From Deltaproteobacteria bacterium (GTDB lineage: Bacteria > Desulfobacterota > Binatia > Binatales > Binataceae): 17,594 nucleotides of DNA. This document shows, in pieces, positions 1-8,088 of this stretch (position 1 is its first letter; each line of letters starts with the position of its first letter). The notes under the pieces were generated by a model. The model searched no databases, was not told where the DNA came from, and saw only the letters and a list, made by a program, of their open reading frames with translations. A program made the position numbers and the translations under genes. The stretch covers positions 1 through 17,594 of the forward strand of contig JAJYMR010000314.1 of NCBI GenBank assembly GCA_021786815.1, given 5' to 3'.

Positions 1-1529
1 TCCTGCGCTCCGCACGAGCCGTTCCCTGAGGTGGTCACGACGCCGGAGCTTCTGAGCGGTTCGGCTGGACTCGTAGCGGTCAGTATCAACACCTTCTTTT
101 TGCCCGGCAGTTCACCGGGTGACCATCCGCCGCCAAGCGCACGGATCAGGTTTACGCTTGACTGCAGCAGGGCCTCCTTGACGTTGATCTGCTTTTCCTC
201 CGCCTTCAGCGCAACCGCCTGGTCCACCAGCGGTTCCAGGTAATCCTTGGCGCCGAGCAGATAGAGATCGAATGCCATCTTCTGCGCAACCTGGGCGTCG
301 TGTACAGCGGCCTTCTGTTCCATGTACTCCTGCGACAGCAGGTTGGTGTTCGACAAGCCGTCTTCGACCTGCTGGAACGCGCGCAATACGGTGAAACGAT
401 AGTTTTGCACCGCCCCGTGCCATTGCGCCACGCTCTGCGCGAGTTGGGCATGGAGCAGGCCGCCTTCGAACAGCGGCGCGGCTACCGCGGGACCGAGCGA
501 CCAGAAGCTAAACGGAACGGCGAGCGCCGAGCCGCCCAAGGCTCCGAAGCTTCCCAGCACATTGTTGAGAGAGATGTTGGGATAGAAGGCCGCCCTTGCC
601 ACGCCGATTTCCGAGTTCGCAGCCGCTACACGCCGCTCGGCTGCGGCGATATCGGGGCGCCGCTGCAGCAATGCGGAGGGCACACTGGTTGGGATTACGG
701 GAACTTTGATGTCGGTGACCTTGGGTGCGATGGAAAACGCCGGTGCCGCTTGGCCGACCAAAGCCGCGATCATGTGCTCATAGACGGCGCGCTGCGCGCG
801 CAGACGTGATTCCTCCGCCTGAGCAGATTCAAGTTGGTAGCGAGCCTCGGCCACATCGAGTCCGGAGGCGATTTGGCCCGCGCGGCGATCCTGCACGACC
901 TGCAGGTATTGCTCGTACACCACCACCGTGTCGCCCAGCAACTTCACTTCGTCATCGAGTTGGCGCAGTGCCAGATACGCGTTGGCGAGATCCGCTTCCA
1001 GACTGAGCTGCGCGGAGGCCAAGTCGGCCGCGGACGCCTGAGCCTGGGCGACGCCCGCGTCGATCGAGTTATGGATCTGGTCCCAGAGGTCTACCTCGTA
1101 GTGCATCTCCATGAACGCCGTATTGCTGCCGTAATAGGTCATCTGGTACGGCGTCCCGGGCGGCGGCCCGACCGATGTGGCGTCGGAAGCGGTCAGGCCG
1201 CTGGCCGTCACGAACGGGTACAGGAAGGCGTGGAGTTCGAGCGCCTGGTCCTTGTAGGCATCGTAATTGGCCAACGCGGCTCCGAGTTGCGGATTGGCCG
1301 TGAGCAGTTGCGTCTCGAGGCGGTCAAGCGATCGGTCGTGGTACATGTGCCACCACGGACCTCGCGGCAAGGCGTCCGAAGGGGTGGCGGGCTGCCAGGG
1401 ACCGACATCCTTGTAGCTCGCGGGCAGCACTCCCAGAGTATCGCTCGGTGGCCGGTATGGCGGCGCGAGATTGCAAGCGCCCAGCAGGCAGAGGCATCCC
1501 AATGCCAATGTACGAAGCCAGTCTTTCAT
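1..1529 (-). CDS. Outer-membrane efflux lipoprotein (OprM/NodT type), 3' end beyond window
   Basis: Outer-membrane channel of a tripartite RND pump, expected to form a TolC-like trimer linking the fusion protein to the outside. The minus-strand frame is open from the ATG at 1529 to the left edge (509 codons seen, no stop reached). It begins with a lipoprotein signal: MKDWLRTLAL, then LLGAC, with Cys19 as the lipidation site. The family signature LLQRRPDIAAAERRV lies near residues 285-300 and is followed by ARAAFYPNISL; a second-repeat segment FRFTV-like YRFTVLRAFQQVEDGL lies further on. At about 500 residues it is near full family length, so the stop is probably just outside the window. The start codon overlaps the stop of the fusion-protein gene (TAATG), which suggests translational coupling, and there is no strong Shine-Dalgarno of its own. 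Family assignment is confident; the substrate is unknown. Confidence 0.93.
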   Translation of the reverse strand, partial: MKDWLRTLALGCLCLLGACNLAPPYRPPSDTLGVLPASYKDVGPWQPATPSDALPRGPWWHMYHDRSLDRLETQLLTANPQLGAALANYDAYKDQALELHAFLYPFVTASGLTASDATSVGPPPGTPYQMTYYGSNTAFMEMHYEVDLWDQIHNSIDAGVAQAQASAADLASAQLSLEADLANAYLALRQLDDEVKLLGDTVVVYEQYLQVVQDRRAGQIASGLDVAEARYQLESAQAEESRLRAQRAVYEHMIAALVGQAAPAFSIAPKVTDIKVPVIPTSVPSALLQRRPDIAAAERRVAAANSEIGVARAAFYPNISLNNVLGSFGALGGSALAVPFSFWSLGPAVAAPLFEGGLLHAQLAQSVAQWHGAVQNYRFTVLRAFQQVEDGLSNTNLLSQEYMEQKAAVHDAQVAQKMAFDLYLLGAKDYLEPLVDQAVALKAEEKQINVKEALLQSSVNLIRALGGGWSPGELPGKKKVLILTATSPAEPLRSSGVVTTSGNGSCGAQ

Positions 1530-2761
1530 TAGTGCGCGTCGCTGATTTGTTCCGGCTTGGTTTCCAATCCCGGGAAGACGCCGTGATGCCCGACCACGCG
1601 CACCAGATCGCCCTCATTGAGCGTGTCCGGTGGACTGTCGATCACCCACTCGGAAGGCTTGAGCCCGGAAATGACGATGACGTTGGAACCCATGTCACGG
1701 CCGATGGTGACGTTTTGCAGGCGCACTCGATTGCCACGGCCAACGGTGGCCACCTGCAGTCCGCGATCCTGGAAGATCAGCGCGCTGCTCGGAATTTCCA
1801 CGGCGTTCGGCCGCGGAGTGAGATGAAAATAAACTTCTGCGTAGGTGCCCGGATAAAGTTCGTACCTCGGATTGGGCACCCACAACTCCACCAGCAGCGT
1901 GCGCGAGTCGAGATTGACCGCGTACGACGTGGTGTTGACCGTGGCCGGAAATACCTTGCCCGGCATCCCAGGCACATGCAGTTCGGCCTTCATTCCTACA
2001 TGAATCTGCGACGCATACGTTTGCGGAACGCGCACGTAGACCCGCATCATGTGAATGTCGGCGACTTCGAACATCTCCGGCTGATTAGACACGCCGTTCG
2101 CCTTCACAAATGCGCCGACATCCGTGCGCCGCGCCGTCACCACGCCATCGAACGGCGCAACCAGATATTTGAATTTTTCCAGCGCCTCGAGCCTATCGAG
2201 TTCGCCTTTGGCCGCCATGGTCGCCGCGCGTGCCGCCGCCAGGTCGTAGTCGGTTACGTCAGTGGCTTGGCGCGAAACGGGCTCAAAACGCTGCTTCAGG
2301 CCGGTCTGCCAGAGGGCGTCCCAGCGTTTTGAAGTGATTTCGGCCAGTTGCTCCTGAGCCTTGGCCTTTGCGAGCTGCGCTTTGGCTTGTTTGACGTGGG
2401 CGTCGAGTTCGGGCGTGTCGATCACGGCCAGCAGATCGCCCTTCTTCACCCGCGCGCCGATGTCCTTGTACCAGATCTTCACATAGCCACTGACCTGGCC
2501 GTAGATCGGGGCCCAATACCAGGCTTCGACATCGCCGGGAAGCACCAACGTCGGCTGCATTCCTCCGATCCGAGGTTTGATCACCGCGACGGTCGGAATC
2601 GCCGCCTCGTTGGTCTCCCGCGCAAGCGCTTTCGCGGCGTGCTTGCGCGAGACGATACCCGTGACCGCCAAAACGACCGCGAGGCCAAGACTGAGCGTAC
2701 CAACCAGCGCGAGCCTCGATATGCCGCGCTTCTTTTGATCGTCTGTATTCACTTCATTCAT
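1529..2761 (-). CDS. RND efflux periplasmic adaptor (HlyD/MFP family)
   Basis: Membrane-fusion protein of 410 residues joining the inner-membrane RND permease to the outer-membrane channel. It has a charged N terminus and one membrane segment at about residues 16-37 (LALVGTLSLGLAVVLAVTGI). The first half-lipoyl domain is near 84-115 (APIYGQVSGYVKIW, then VKKGDLLAVID). A helical hairpin rich in Ala, Lys and Gln follows, then the second half-lipoyl (LVAPFDGVVTARRTDVGAFV) and beta-barrel segments containing SRTLLVELWVPN and YPGTYAEVYF. The membrane segment has no lipobox cysteine, so it is probably anchored as a transmembrane protein. A GGGAG lies about 9 nt before the ATG. It sits 55 nt downstream of the permease gene and overlaps the channel gene, so the three form one operon. 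Confident in family; the pump substrate cannot be read from the sequence. Confidence 0.95.
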   Translation of the reverse strand: MNEVNTDDQKKRGISRLALVGTLSLGLAVVLAVTGIVSRKHAAKALARETNEAAIPTVAVIKPRIGGMQPTLVLPGDVEAWYWAPIYGQVSGYVKIWYKDIGARVKKGDLLAVIDTPELDAHVKQAKAQLAKAKAQEQLAEITSKRWDALWQTGLKQRFEPVSRQATDVTDYDLAAARAATMAAKGELDRLEALEKFKYLVAPFDGVVTARRTDVGAFVKANGVSNQPEMFEVADIHMMRVYVRVPQTYASQIHVGMKAELHVPGMPGKVFPATVNTTSYAVNLDSRTLLVELWVPNPRYELYPGTYAEVYFHLTPRPNAVEIPSSALIFQDRGLQVATVGRGNRVRLQNVTIGRDMGSNVIVISGLKPSEWVIDSPPDTLNEGDLVRVVGHHGVFPGLETKPEQISDAH

Positions 2762-2816
2762 TTCATTGCGCTCCCGTCGCCACGTTTTGCGATGGCGTCA
2801 TGAATCCGCGCCCCGG

Positions 2817-5800
2817 TCAGCCTTCTTCAGCGGTCTCGCCCTCCTCCGGCACCGCATTGGCGTGGTTGCGATGGACAAGGCTGAATACTACGGGCACGAA
2901 AAAAAGGGTGGAGACAGTTGCGAAAGCCAGCCCGCCGATAACCGCACGGCCGAGCGGCGCATTCTGTTCGGCGCTAGCCGCCGTCGGCACCATGCCGATG
3001 ATCATCGCGCCGGCCGTTATCAGCACCGGGCGGATTCGCGTGAAGCCGGCTTCCACGGCCGCGCCGACAGAGTCCATACCGTTAGCCAACTGTTCGCGCG
3101 CGAAGCTGATCACCAGGATGCTGTTGGCGCTCGCAATACCCATGCACATGATGGAACCGATGAGCGCGGGCACCGACAGCGTCGTGTGAGTCACAAACAG
3201 GATCCATACGATGCCGGCAAGCGCCGCCGGCAACGCGGTGATGATGACGAAGGGATCGAGCCAGGACTGGAAGTTGACGGTAACCAGCAAGTAGACGAGC
3301 AATATAGAGACGGCCAGACCTGCGAACAACTCGCTATAGGCAGTTGTCATGACGGCGACTTGCCCCCGCACGAACACCCGCGTTCCAGGCGGCCGACCCG
3401 ACAGCGCCTTGTGGATAATCCGCTGGATATTGCCGCTGATGGCCCCCAGATCACGACCCTGGCGGTTGATATAGATATCCACCACCGGCTGCACGTTGTA
3501 GTGCGAAACCACCGCCGGCGATGGCTTCGGTCTGATGGACGCAACGGCGCCAAGGATTTCCGGAATCGTATGTCCCGGCGCGAGCTTGACGGCGCTGCCG
3601 CCAGGGAACCTGGTGCCGCCTCCGGCTACCGTGATCACACTCTGCGGAACGGCGCTCCCGCCCGGCGCGGAGGGGTCGGTGATCGGCATGTTGTAAAGGT
3701 CAGCCAGCGTATCGATCCGATACTGCGGCATCATCGTCTGCAGCGGATACGACACGCCCGTGTCCCAGTTCAGCCAGAAGTTCGGCGTGATCTGGAAACT
3801 GCCGGCAAGTTCCTCGGTCAGTCCGCGCGCGACATCGGCCTGGGTCAGTCCGACCATCTGCGCGAGGCTGCGATTCACCTTGATATTCAGCAGTGGATAG
3901 TTGAAGCGCTGGAAAATGTGCACGTCCGCGGCGCCCGGCACATGCTTGATAGCCTTTTCCAGGCGCACCGCGTAGGCATAGACCGCGCCTCGGTCGGGAC
4001 CAATCACCTGCACGTCGACCGGCGCGGGCGCTCCAAAGTTGAGAATCTGTGTCGCGATATCGGCCGGCAAAAAGGAAAAGCTGACACTGGGAAACATTAT
4101 CGGCAGAAGCCGCCGCAGTTTCGCGACGTATTCGGCGGTCGGCTGGTGGCCGGGCGTTTCCTGCACGGTGATATCGGCATCTTCCGGCCCCACGGTACCG
4201 GTGTTCTGATAGGCCATGTCGATGGGGCTGTAGGGAATGTCGATATTGTCGATGATGTTGTCGATATCGCCGGGCCGCATCACGCGCCGTATCACCTTTT
4301 CGATTCGGCCGCACAGCCGCGCCGTGTCTTCGATTCGCGTGCCGGTGGGTGCGGACACATGCAGCAGGATCGCTCCGCCATCAACATCGGGAAAGAAATT
4401 GCGGCCGAGCCACGGTGTCAGCACCACGAGCGAAGCAAGAATAAAAGCGAGAAAGCCCGTGATGAACGGCCCGGGATGGGCGAGCGCGAGCTCCAGGAGC
4501 GAACGGTAGCGTTCACGCATGCGATTGAAACCGCGCTCGAAACCTTGCTGGAAGCGCACCAGCGGGTTGCGCGAGCGATGCGCGTCGCCATGCCCCTCGC
4601 TGGCGTGGTGGCCTTCCGACATCCAGAACTGCGCCATCATCGGCACGAAACTGACCGACAGCAGGAAGGCTCCAACCAGCGCGTAGATAACCGCTTCGGC
4701 CAACGGCACGAACAGGTAATGCGAGACGCCGGTCAGAGTGAACATCGGAACGAAGACGATACAGATGGCGAGCAGCGAGACCAGCGACGGAATCACGATC
4801 TGCTGCGCGCCGTCCATGATCGCGAACACAACCTCCTTGCCCATTTCGAGATGATAGGCGAAGTTCTCGAGCGTCACCGTCGCCGAATCGACCAGGATGC
4901 CCACGGCCAACGCCAAGCCGCCGAGCGTCATCGAGTTGATCGTCTGCCCGGTTGCCGACAGCACCACCACCGAAAAAAGCGCCGCCAGCGGGATGGTCAT
5001 CACGATGATCAGGGTCGTCCGCCAGTCGCCGAGGAACAGCAGCACCAGAAGCCCGGTCAGCACTGCTGCAAGCACCGCCTCGCGGATCACGACTTCGACT
5101 GCGTCCTTCACGAACACCGACTGGTCGCCGAACGTGTGTATCCTGAGGGCCCTCGGCATCGACTCCTTGATCAGCGGCAGCATCGCCTTTGCGCCGGCGA
5201 CGATATTGAGCGTCGACTCCGAGCCCGACTTGAATATCGGCAGAAGCACGGCGCGATGGCCGTTGACACGGACCATATTGGTTTGCGGCGGTGCCCCATC
5301 GTGGACGTAGGCGATGTCGCGCATGTAGACGACGGTGCCGTTCACTCTTTTGATCGGCATGTCGTTGATCGTTTTGATCTCAACGGGGCTGGAATTGAGC
5401 CGGACGTGCCATTCGAAGCGGCCGATCTTCTCCGTGCCCGCCGGGATGATCAGGTTCTGCTTCATCAGCGCCTCGGTCACGTCGTCGGGCGACACGCCGT
5501 TGGCCTGCATGGCCTGCAGGTTGAGGTCGGCCTCCACCCTGCGGTTCAGGCCGCCATAGGGAATCGGCACGGCCGCGCCCGGCACGCTCGCGAGCATCGG
5601 ACGTATGAAGTTGTTGCCGAGGTCGAACAGCTTGAACTGCGAAATGCCCCTGCCTGAGAGCGCCAACTGGAGCACCGGCACGGTCGTCGCGTTGTAGGCC
5701 AGCACGAACGGCGGCGTCGTGCCCGAAGGAAGAAACTTCAACACCGTCTGCGCCGCTGCAGTCACTTGGGCGACCGCGAAGTTGATGTCCACGCTCGGCT

Positions 5801-6089
5801 GAAAGAAAATTTTGATAACACCGTAGCCGATCACGGCCTCCGACTGGATCGACTTGATGTTGTTCACCTGCGTGGTGACCATGCGCTCGAAGAAATAGTT
5901 GATTCGAGCCGCCATCTCGTCTGGCAGGAGGCCCTGGTAGGTCCACACCACGGCAACAACGGGAATGTTGACTTCCGGGAACATGTCAACCGGGGTGTCG
6001 AGCGTGGCGCGTGCGCCGGCCAACAGAATGAGCACCACCATCACGATGATCGTGATTGGTTGGCGCAACGAAATCTTAACGAACCACAT
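2817..6089 (-). CDS. RND-family efflux permease (AcrB-like, atypical proton relay)
   Basis: Inner-membrane pump subunit of 1090 residues, normal RND length. It starts with the typical MWFVKISLRQPITIIVM transmembrane helix 1, followed by FPEVNIPVVAV and YQGLLPDEMA. Large periplasmic loops follow TM1 and TM7. TM4 carries GLALAVGILVDSATVTLENF (Asp401, Ser402), where AcrB has an Asp-Asp pair. TM10 carries MCMGIASANSILVISFARE, with Ala at about 988 where AcrB has the relay lysine. This pattern suggests a subgroup distinct from AcrB. A histidine-rich stretch (SEGHHASEGHGDAH, about 491-504) lies in the cytoplasmic linker after TM6. There is no clear Shine-Dalgarno before the ATG at 6089, but the N terminus aligns well with family starts. 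It is first gene of the operon, ahead of the adaptor and channel. Substrate (drug, lipid or metal) is undetermined. Confidence 0.95.
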   Translation of the reverse strand: MWFVKISLRQPITIIVMVVLILLAGARATLDTPVDMFPEVNIPVVAVVWTYQGLLPDEMAARINYFFERMVTTQVNNIKSIQSEAVIGYGVIKIFFQPSVDINFAVAQVTAAAQTVLKFLPSGTTPPFVLAYNATTVPVLQLALSGRGISQFKLFDLGNNFIRPMLASVPGAAVPIPYGGLNRRVEADLNLQAMQANGVSPDDVTEALMKQNLIIPAGTEKIGRFEWHVRLNSSPVEIKTINDMPIKRVNGTVVYMRDIAYVHDGAPPQTNMVRVNGHRAVLLPIFKSGSESTLNIVAGAKAMLPLIKESMPRALRIHTFGDQSVFVKDAVEVVIREAVLAAVLTGLLVLLFLGDWRTTLIIVMTIPLAALFSVVVLSATGQTINSMTLGGLALAVGILVDSATVTLENFAYHLEMGKEVVFAIMDGAQQIVIPSLVSLLAICIVFVPMFTLTGVSHYLFVPLAEAVIYALVGAFLLSVSFVPMMAQFWMSEGHHASEGHGDAHRSRNPLVRFQQGFERGFNRMRERYRSLLELALAHPGPFITGFLAFILASLVVLTPWLGRNFFPDVDGGAILLHVSAPTGTRIEDTARLCGRIEKVIRRVMRPGDIDNIIDNIDIPYSPIDMAYQNTGTVGPEDADITVQETPGHQPTAEYVAKLRRLLPIMFPSVSFSFLPADIATQILNFGAPAPVDVQVIGPDRGAVYAYAVRLEKAIKHVPGAADVHIFQRFNYPLLNIKVNRSLAQMVGLTQADVARGLTEELAGSFQITPNFWLNWDTGVSYPLQTMMPQYRIDTLADLYNMPITDPSAPGGSAVPQSVITVAGGGTRFPGGSAVKLAPGHTIPEILGAVASIRPKPSPAVVSHYNVQPVVDIYINRQGRDLGAISGNIQRIIHKALSGRPPGTRVFVRGQVAVMTTAYSELFAGLAVSILLVYLLVTVNFQSWLDPFVIITALPAALAGIVWILFVTHTTLSVPALIGSIMCMGIASANSILVISFAREQLANGMDSVGAAVEAGFTRIRPVLITAGAMIIGMVPTAASAEQNAPLGRAVIGGLAFATVSTLFFVPVVFSLVHRNHANAVPEEGETAEEG

Positions 6090-6260
6090 TCAAAATCAAC
6101 GCACTCGGGTCAGAGCCGGCACGAAGGCACGCTCTGCCTGTACGGGTTTATACGGCGCCTCAGCCGGCATCGGGCGAAAACACCCTCTGCCCGTGGGCAA
6201 ACAACTGTATGGCAAGATTCGCGGGGCCCCGGCGCATCGTTGCGACCGGCGGCCAGCCGC

Positions 6261-6659
6261 TCAAGATGCGAACGGGGACGTTTCGCTGTCAGCGACGCGC
6301 GCCATCCGGCGTGGCCACACCGCGATACGCAGATGGCGGGTTGCGATCCAACGGCTGGATGCGTCAAGGCGAATGCGTGGGCTCTTAAGTGCGGTTTCGG
6401 CGATGAGGCGCCATACGCGCGCGGCATGTTCGCGCCCGCACGGGCGCAACCGTTCGGTCATCCGCAGCGAACCGTCGCCGTTGCACCACGCGGTGGACGG
6501 CTGCCGGCAATGCGAGATGGGAGCGTTTCCGTTATGTAGCCGATTGTGTAGAGAAACGCCGTGGCGGGCGAAAGCTCCGCTTGGCGCAATGGTGAGCCAA
6601 ACCACCAAGGCAAACAATGAAACCAAGCCGCACTTAATCAACTGCCGCCGTGCTTCCAT
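6261..6659 (-). CDS. Possible small exported protein, doubtful
   Basis: A 132-codon ORF whose first 31 residues resemble a Sec signal peptide: positive start (MEARRQLIK), hydrophobic core (CGLVSLFALVVWLTIAP) and a cleavage-like end SGAFA before RHG. The remainder is Arg-rich with no recognised domain and reads unlike a folded protein, so the frame may be lost part-way (a decayed gene) or the hydrophobic start may be chance. There is no Shine-Dalgarno upstream of the ATG at 6659. It points in the same direction as the efflux operon and ends about 170 nt before it. Confidence 0.25.
   Translation of the reverse strand: MEARRQLIKCGLVSLFALVVWLTIAPSGAFARHGVSLHNRLHNGNAPISHCRQPSTAWCNGDGSLRMTERLRPCGREHAARVWRLIAETALKSPRIRLDASSRWIATRHLRIAVWPRRMARVADSETSPFAS
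6432..6447. repeat. Perfect inverted repeat, 7-bp arms
   Basis: GCGCCCG-CA-CGGGCGC: two perfect 7-bp arms around a 2-bp centre. The loop is too short for a stable RNA hairpin at full pairing, so a dimeric-protein binding site or chance in GC-rich DNA are both possible. It lies about 345 bp upstream of the efflux permease start. Confidence 0.4.
6478..6500. repeat. Imperfect hairpin-forming inverted repeat
   Basis: Outer arms CCGT/ACGG and inner arms CACC/GGTG around ACGC, separated by a 2-nt/1-nt asymmetric internal loop. It lies 30 bp from the perfect inverted repeat at 6432-6447. There is no T-run next to it on either strand, so it does not look like a terminator. Function unknown. Confidence 0.3.
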
Positions 6660-6911
6660 TGCGTTGCAATAAACCAGAACTGTTCAGAGTGTTTCTAAAG
6701 CTAGCCGTCCTGTCACCTCGACGCGCGACTTCCGGTTGCGCATTGCGATTACAGGCGGTTCGACGACCCGCAAATCTCTTTTATTCAGCGAGTAGCAAGT
6801 TGCCGTTTCCAAGGAACAAATTTGAAAACTACCGGGTAGCTTGCCCTAACGAAACTCCAAGACGAACCACTAACCTCTGTCGCACCGCTGGGGCGGGAAA
6901 CTCCGGGCAGC

Positions 6912-6940
6912 GTCACAGTTTCGTAACCTGCACGTAACAT
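6912..6940. promoter_or_regulatory. Three heptamers at 11-bp spacing, PhoB/OmpR-like site
   Basis: GTCACAG (6912), GTAACCT (6923) and GTAACAT (6934) are separated by two 4-bp spacers, giving an exact 11-bp period. On the minus strand they read ATGTTAC, AGGTTAC, CTGTGAC, and the last and first resemble Pho-box half-sites of TGTNAC type. PhoB/OmpR-family winged-helix regulators are known to bind such 7+4 direct repeats in tandem. No good -10 element was found at the expected distance on either strand, and the nearest genes are about 470 bp (plus) and 250-820 bp (minus) away, so the target is unclear. Confidence 0.4.
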
Positions 6941-7175
6941 TACGCCCCCGACGAGAGACGATCAAGTTCGCCCTCACGGCCTGCGCAAAACTCTGCTCGC
7001 CGCTCGGCCTGGAGCCACTTCGCCGATCCTTCGTGCCGGGTTCGCTCGCGATGCGCTTCCCAAAAGAGGCTGGTTGGCGACCCATCGCGCGAGCTATACG
7101 ATATTGCTTGTCACCCTTTGGTTGGTAGCCAGATGGCGCTGCTTTCCGATCCCGTTTGCTACTGACGGCGAATAA

Positions 7176-7380
7176 TCAATCGATAGTCGTCGAGGCATTA
7201 GCGGATTGGCGTTGTCCGCCGAGCGTCGCATCCACGAGCCTCCCGTACCCGTCGATGCATCCGCTGAGCCCATTGTAATCTGCCATCCAGTTTCGAGCGG
7301 AGTACCTCGTCACGAGGCTGCGGATGCCGGCGCCGAAGCGCAGGTTGGCCGAACCCTGGTACGGATTTGCCTTCGATGCC
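7176..7380 (-). pseudogene. Possible 3' remnant of an unidentified gene
   Basis: On the minus strand this frame reads NPYQGSANLRFGAGIRSL and onward to WMADYNGLSGCIDGYGRL before a stop at 7176. Composition is protein-like and third codon positions are mostly G or C, unlike the Arg-rich shadow frames around it. It has no start of its own outside the methyltransferase gene it would overlap, and no family was recognised. It may be the tail of a gene truncated by rearrangement, or chance. Confidence 0.2.
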
Positions 7381-7410
7381 GGGCGTGGTAAGGATCGCGC
7401 TGGTGGCCGG

Positions 7411-8088
7411 ATGGACACACTGACCCGCAAGGCGCTGGTCGGCCTTGCCCAACTTGAAGTCGCTGTAGCGCTGCTATTGTTCCTGCCCGCATGGTCGCTC
7501 CGATATTGGCAGGGATGGGTTTACTGGATTCTCTTTTCGCTCTGCGTGCTCGCGATCACGCTCTACTTCCTGAAGCACGATCCGCATCTTGTCGAACGCC
7601 GGCTTGCGGGCGGCCCATGGGCCGAACAGCAAACCAGCCAGAAGATCATTCAGGCGCTTGCGGCCCCGTTATTCGTGGCGGCGATGGTCGTTCCCAGCCT
7701 GGACCATCGCTTTGGATGGTCGCACGCGCCCGTGGCGATGGTGATAGCCGGTGACGCGATGCTGGTGCTGTCGTTCGCGATCATTTTCTTCGTATTCAAA
7801 GAGAACAGTTACGCCGCGGCCACGATCAGGGTCGAAGCCGAACAGCGGGTGATATCGACGGGATTGTACGGGATCGTTCGGCATCCGATGTACGCCGGCG
7901 GGGTGCTTTTTTTCGCGGCCACACCGCTTGCGCTCGGCTCGTTTTGGGGACTTATCGAGGTAATCCCGGTGTGCGCGGTTCTGGTCGCTCGTCTCCTCAA
8001 CGAGGAGCGGTACCTATCCGCTAATCTGCCCGGCTACGACGCCTACCGCCGCCAGGTCAGATATCGCCTGGTGCCGTTCGTGTGGTAG
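7411..8088 (+). CDS. Isoprenylcysteine carboxyl methyltransferase (ICMT/PEMT)-family membrane protein
   Basis: Predicted integral-membrane methyltransferase of 225 residues using S-adenosylmethionine. The family methylates isoprenylcysteine carboxylates in eukaryotes; bacterial members have mostly unknown lipid-like or small substrates. About five membrane segments are visible: 8-28, 36-54, 77-97, 106-129 and 164-195. The C-terminal SAM-binding signature is present: GLYGIVRHPMYAG (151-163), then NEERYL (197-202) and GYDAYRRQVRYRLVP. The ATG at 7411 is chosen because family members begin shortly before the first membrane helix. An upstream in-frame ATG at 7324 has a better-placed GAGG but would add 29 residues with no family match. 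It is transcribed away from the efflux operon and followed by a 179-bp gap, so it is probably its own unit. Confidence 0.85.
   Translation: MDTLTRKALVGLAQLEVAVALLLFLPAWSLRYWQGWVYWILFSLCVLAITLYFLKHDPHLVERRLAGGPWAEQQTSQKIIQALAAPLFVAAMVVPSLDHRFGWSHAPVAMVIAGDAMLVLSFAIIFFVFKENSYAAATIRVEAEQRVISTGLYGIVRHPMYAGGVLFFAATPLALGSFWGLIEVIPVCAVLVARLLNEERYLSANLPGYDAYRRQVRYRLVPFVW

Larger units (their letters stand above)
6090..7410. other. 1.3-kb stretch without a convincing gene
   Basis: This is the divergent region between the efflux operon (minus) and the methyltransferase gene (plus). No frame here gives a recognisable protein domain. Base composition shifts to more AT around 6600-6870. Contents noted separately are a weak minus-strand ORF with a signal-peptide-like start (6261-6659), two inverted repeats (6432-6447 and 6478-6500), an 11-bp-periodic heptamer array (6912-6940) and a short coding-like frame (7176-7380). 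A further short inverted repeat, CTACC-G-GGTAG, is at 6829-6839. Promoters for both flanking units should lie here, but no consensus -35/-10 pair was found. Confidence 0.6.

Noticed and set aside
2766..5657. 963-codon open frame antisense to the RND permease
   Set aside because: It lies wholly opposite a confident RND gene and its translation is Arg/His/Asp-rich with no domain or hydrophobic core. It is best explained by the GC-rich codon use of the opposite strand.
6747..6772. GGTTCGA resembling a tRNA T-loop
   Set aside because: Only a 4-bp stem can form around it, and no acceptor stem, anticodon arm or D arm is found at the required spacing.
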